Shown in pieces: positions 61,526-64,000 of a DNA stretch of 64,000 nt. The notes beneath the pieces are model-generated. The model searched no databases, had not been told where the DNA came from, and was given only the letters and a program-made list of their open reading frames with translations. The stretch's first letter is position 1. Each line of letters starts with the position of its first letter. The stretch comes from Herbaspirillum rhizosphaerae_A. GTDB taxonomy: Bacteria; Pseudomonadota; Gammaproteobacteria; Burkholderiales; Burkholderiaceae_D. The position numbers were made by a program, and so were the translations under genes. The stretch spans positions 196,116-260,115 of the forward strand of contig NZ_JAQQFR010000008.1 in the NCBI RefSeq assembly GCF_046025915.1, read 5' to 3'.

Positions 61526-61829
61526 TTGTCTCCACCATTTCTTATATCTTTCGATGATATCAAATCAAGTATCGGCTTAGGCAAATAATTCATTAGAAAT
61601 ATATGTCGCGAATCCTTAGTATCTAGGCCAGTTCACAACGATTTCACGTTGTGATCTTCACGTTGAAATGACGCTTCTGAAAAGCTTGTCGAACGGTTAT
61701 GAAAACCGGTATCGAGGGGAGTTTTTGCGCGCCGATTTAGCGTGACGTAAGAAAAGAAAACGTAAAAAAGTGCGGGTGCGGCAATCGACTACACCCAGTT
61801 AAAACTACAAAGTTCTACGGAGACCTCAG
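61526..61829. promoter_or_regulatory. divergent control region LysR / fourth porin
   Basis: 304 bases. Elements seen: TGATATCAAA (61555-61564), CATTAGAAATATAT (61591-61604, shared with the chvE upstream dyad), the perfect dyad TCACAACG-N6-CGTTGTGA (61633-61654), two direct copies of TTCACGTTG (61643 and 61657), and AGTTAAAACTACAA (61797-61810). No gene. Confidence 0.55.
61633..61654. promoter_or_regulatory. candidate operator TCACAACG-N6-CGTTGTGA
   Basis: A perfect 8-base-arm inverted repeat about 175 bases upstream of the porin start. The right arm overlaps a 9-base direct repeat, TTCACGTTG, that recurs 14 bases further on. The bound protein is unknown. Confidence 0.5.
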
Positions 61830-62939
61830 ATGACTCAGTCCATCTCAACCAAAACCATTCTCAAGGCCTTGGGCACGGCCTCGTTGTTCGGCGCATGCCT
61901 GGCATCCGCGCAGGCGGAAGACAGTGTGACCATTTACGGTCGCGTCGTCGCAGGCGTTGACGTTCAAACGAACGTGCATCAGACCAACGGCAACACCGGC
62001 ACGCAAGTACGCGCTGCCAGCAATCAGTGGGGCACCAGCATGATCGGTTTCAAGGGCAAGGAAGATCTGGGCGGCGGTCTGAACAGCTTCTTCCTGCTGG
62101 AGTCCGGTTTCGGCGCGACCAAAGGCGCCACCAACGGCACCGCATTGTTCAATCGTCGTTCGTATGTCGGCCTGAATGGCAGCGCCGGTTCGGTTAAAGT
62201 CGGTAAGAACTTGTTCATCGACAATGACGTCTGGTTCCTCGATCCAACCGGTCAGCAGTGGATCGGTACCGCGAATCTGGTGCATGGTCGCAACTGGGGT
62301 GGCGCCAACAACATCATCGAGTATCAGACTCCGACATGGGGCGGGTTCAATGCCACTTTCCAGACCAGCCTGGGAGAAAAAGCCGGTTCGACTACCAAAG
62401 GTCGCAAGGATGGCGTGTCGCTGGTCTATCAAAATCAAGGTCTGGAATTGCGCGCGATCTACGATCTGGTTCGTGACGCCAATGGAAAATACGGAAGCAT
62501 CAAGACGAATGACGACGGGACGACAACTGCTGGCACTATCTATGACTCATCCAAAGAGCTGATTCTGGGTGGTACTTACACCATCGACAAACTGAAGATG
62601 TATCTGGGTTATGAAAACCTGAAGGCTCCGGATGTTGCTCCTGGTTCCACGGACAAGGTCAATCATTACTGGGTCGGCGCCAACTATCAGGTCTCGCCTG
62701 CGTTGACCTTGATCGGTTCGGTCTTCCACGTTAATGCCAACAACAACGGCGGTTCGGCCAACCTGTTCATGGCTGGTCTGAACTACAACCTGTCGAAGCG
62801 TACCTTGCTGTACGTCGGCGCGGGCACAGTGCGCAACAGCGGTGCGGGTACCTTCTCGCTGGAAGCCGACGAAGCTGGTGCACCATTGGCTGGTCAAAGC
62901 CAGACTGGCGGCTATGTCGGTATCGCTCACTCGTTCTGA
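61830..62939 (+). CDS. general Gram-negative porin
   Basis: 369 residues. GGAGA lies upstream of ATG 61830. The signal peptide ends ACLASAQA, and the mature part begins EDSVTIYGRVVAGVDVQT with FKGKEDLGGGLNSFF and FNRRSYVGLNG; the last residues are GIAHSF. It is similar to the porin at 15098 in the amino-terminal half. It sits between the GbpR-like regulator and a sugar lactonase, so it probably passes sugars for the ChvE/Ytf systems. Confidence 0.92.
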   Translation: MTQSISTKTILKALGTASLFGACLASAQAEDSVTIYGRVVAGVDVQTNVHQTNGNTGTQVRAASNQWGTSMIGFKGKEDLGGGLNSFFLLESGFGATKGATNGTALFNRRSYVGLNGSAGSVKVGKNLFIDNDVWFLDPTGQQWIGTANLVHGRNWGGANNIIEYQTPTWGGFNATFQTSLGEKAGSTTKGRKDGVSLVYQNQGLELRAIYDLVRDANGKYGSIKTNDDGTTTAGTIYDSSKELILGGTYTIDKLKMYLGYENLKAPDVAPGSTDKVNHYWVGANYQVSPALTLIGSVFHVNANNNGGSANLFMAGLNYNLSKRTLLYVGAGTVRNSGAGTFSLEADEAGAPLAGQSQTGGYVGIAHSF

Positions 62940-62999
62940 TCGTATGAGGATCCGATCATAATGTGCAGCAGAGCGCAGTAAAACGCAGCAACGAAAGGG

Positions 63000-63023
63000 G
63001 GCAAGCCACGGCTTGCCTTTTTT
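63000..63023 (+). terminator. terminator after fourth porin
   Basis: Stem GGCAAG (63000-63005) with CTTGCC (63012-63017) and a partly paired CCACGG loop, followed by six T. Confidence 0.85.
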
Positions 63024-63079
63024 CGTTTAAAGTTGATTGAACGCAGTGTTCCAAAAAAGTAAAACGGAGATGATGTCGT

Positions 63080-63961
63080 ATGCAAGCAAGCCTGATCGTT
63101 GATGGTAAATGTGAACTCGGTGAATGCGCGATCTGGTGCGATCGTACGCAGTCGGTGTTCTGGACAGATATTCAGGCCTCGGTGTTGTGGAATTACCGTC
63201 CTGCGGATGGCGTTACGCGTAGTTGGATCATGCCGGAACGGTTGTCGGTCTTCGCGCTGACGGCACAAACCAATCGCCTGCTGATTGGCCTCGCCTCGAG
63301 GCTGGCTTTTTTTGATCTGGATACACGGGCAATCACGCCGATCTGCCGGATTGAAGATGATCTGCCGACTACACGTCTGAACGACGGTCGTTGCGATCGT
63401 CAGGGGCGTTTCGTATTCGGCACGTTGAATGAGGATAAAGGGCGTGCACCTATCGGCAGCTACTATCGCCTCAATACCGAGCTCAGCCTGGAGCGATTGC
63501 CGCTGCCGGGCGTAGCGATTCCCAACAGCGTGTGTTTCAGTCCTGATGGAACGCGCATGTATTACTGCGACACGATGCAGGGGAAGATCATGTGTTGTGA
63601 TTACGATGTCGTCACCGGCGCAATCAGCGGACAGCGTCTGTTCGTTGATCTGGCTGGCGAGAAGGGTAGTCCCGACGGATCCGCGATCGATAGTCAGGGA
63701 TATCTCTGGAACGCACAATGGGGTGGTGCGCGCGTGGTGCGCTATGCGCCGGATGGTTTGGTGGATCGCATTATCGCCGTGCCGGTGTCGCAGCCGAGCT
63801 GTCCAGCTTTCGGTGGTACTGATCTGGATACGTTATTTGTGACGACTGCGCATGAAGGAATGGATGCATCGCAACGCGCGTGTGAGCCGCTATCGGGAGG
63901 ATTGTTTTCTGTCGTTCTCGATGGGGTGAAAGGGATTCCGGAAGTACGTTTTGGCGGATGA
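63080..63961 (+). CDS. SMP-30 / gluconolactonase-family sugar lactonase
   Basis: 293 residues, a six-bladed propeller. Metal-site residues are visible: Glu15 in GECAIW, the Asn/Asp in RLNDGRCD (about 100-107), and SPDGSAID with the catalytic Asp region. Repeats such as PNSVCFSPDGTRMYYCDT and DSQGYLWNAQWGGARVVRYAPDG are typical. It opens sugar-1,4-lactones such as L-arabino- or D-galactono-lactone formed by the sugar dehydrogenase, bridging oxidation and dehydration. An imperfect hairpin start (AAAAAGCCCGGC) at the window edge is probably its terminator, cut off. Confidence 0.88.
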   Translation: MQASLIVDGKCELGECAIWCDRTQSVFWTDIQASVLWNYRPADGVTRSWIMPERLSVFALTAQTNRLLIGLASRLAFFDLDTRAITPICRIEDDLPTTRLNDGRCDRQGRFVFGTLNEDKGRAPIGSYYRLNTELSLERLPLPGVAIPNSVCFSPDGTRMYYCDTMQGKIMCCDYDVVTGAISGQRLFVDLAGEKGSPDGSAIDSQGYLWNAQWGGARVVRYAPDGLVDRIIAVPVSQPSCPAFGGTDLDTLFVTTAHEGMDASQRACEPLSGGLFSVVLDGVKGIPEVRFGG

Positions 63962-64000
63962 CTACGAGGATGATTTGGACAAGAAAAAGCCCGGCATGAT

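Noticed and set aside
1..64000. CRISPR arrays, tRNA/rRNA genes, transposases, integrases or prophage genes
   Set aside because: I looked for regularly spaced repeats, tRNA-like folds and typical mobile-element proteins and saw none that I could support.

Overview
The window looks like a chromosomal segment of a Gram-negative betaproteobacterium of the Burkholderiales, most likely Oxalobacteraceae (Herbaspirillum or a close relative). The grounds are the moderately high GC content, the general Gram-negative porins, the fused glucokinase-HexR protein, the ChvE/GguAB sugar importer with its LysR partner, and a non-phosphorylative sugar-acid pathway of the kind known from Herbaspirillum and Azospirillum. 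Genus assignment is inference. I saw no rRNA, tRNA, CRISPR array, transposase or prophage.

Layout. 0-6.2 kb: end of a hydratase-like gene, a flavin reductase, a branched-chain-type ABC importer core with fused permeases and no binding protein, and a membrane diguanylate cyclase. 6.2-14.6 kb: an apparent operon (read leftward) of porin, LivK-type binding protein, LivHMGF and a hydantoin/Asp-Glu racemase, divergent from a GntR/FCD regulator. 15.1-16.2 kb: a second porin. 16.5-24.8 kb: a leftward operon of porin, PotD-like binding protein, two permeases, ATPase, nucleoside hydrolase and an adenosine-deaminase-like enzyme, divergent from a LysR regulator; this looks like a nucleoside uptake and salvage unit. 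25.1-33.5 kb: glucose metabolism (glk-hexR fusion, zwf) divergent from a GtsABCD-type glucose importer. 33.5-41.8 kb: a second flavin reductase, a small zinc-ribbon membrane ORF, a czcICBA metal efflux operon and a GlsB-like protein. 41.8-52.5 kb: a D-galactonate (De Ley-Doudoroff) operon (galM-dgoK-dgoA-dgoD-MFS) divergent from a YtfQRT-YjfF-type furanose importer. 52.7-60.4 kb: chvE-gguA-gguB, sugar-acid dehydratase, GguC/AraD1-like protein and sugar dehydrogenase. 60.6-64 kb: a GbpR-like LysR regulator, a fourth porin and an SMP-30-type sugar lactonase.

How it works together. Most of the window is a nutrient-capture island: six ABC importers, four porins and the enzymes for the first steps on the imported sugars. 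The right third can be read as one L-arabinose / D-galactose (possibly D-xylose) system: import by ChvE-GguAB and YtfQRT-YjfF, oxidation by the SDR dehydrogenase, lactone opening by the SMP-30 protein, dehydration by the IlvD/Edd-type enzyme (pentonates) or DgoD (galactonate), then DgoK/DgoA for the hexose branch. The middle third couples glucose import to G6P oxidation under HexR. Several binding-protein genes are separated from their permease/ATPase genes by stable hairpins, consistent with binding protein being made in excess. Candidate operators of unusual quality lie upstream of the GntR, ChvE and LysR/porin promoters.
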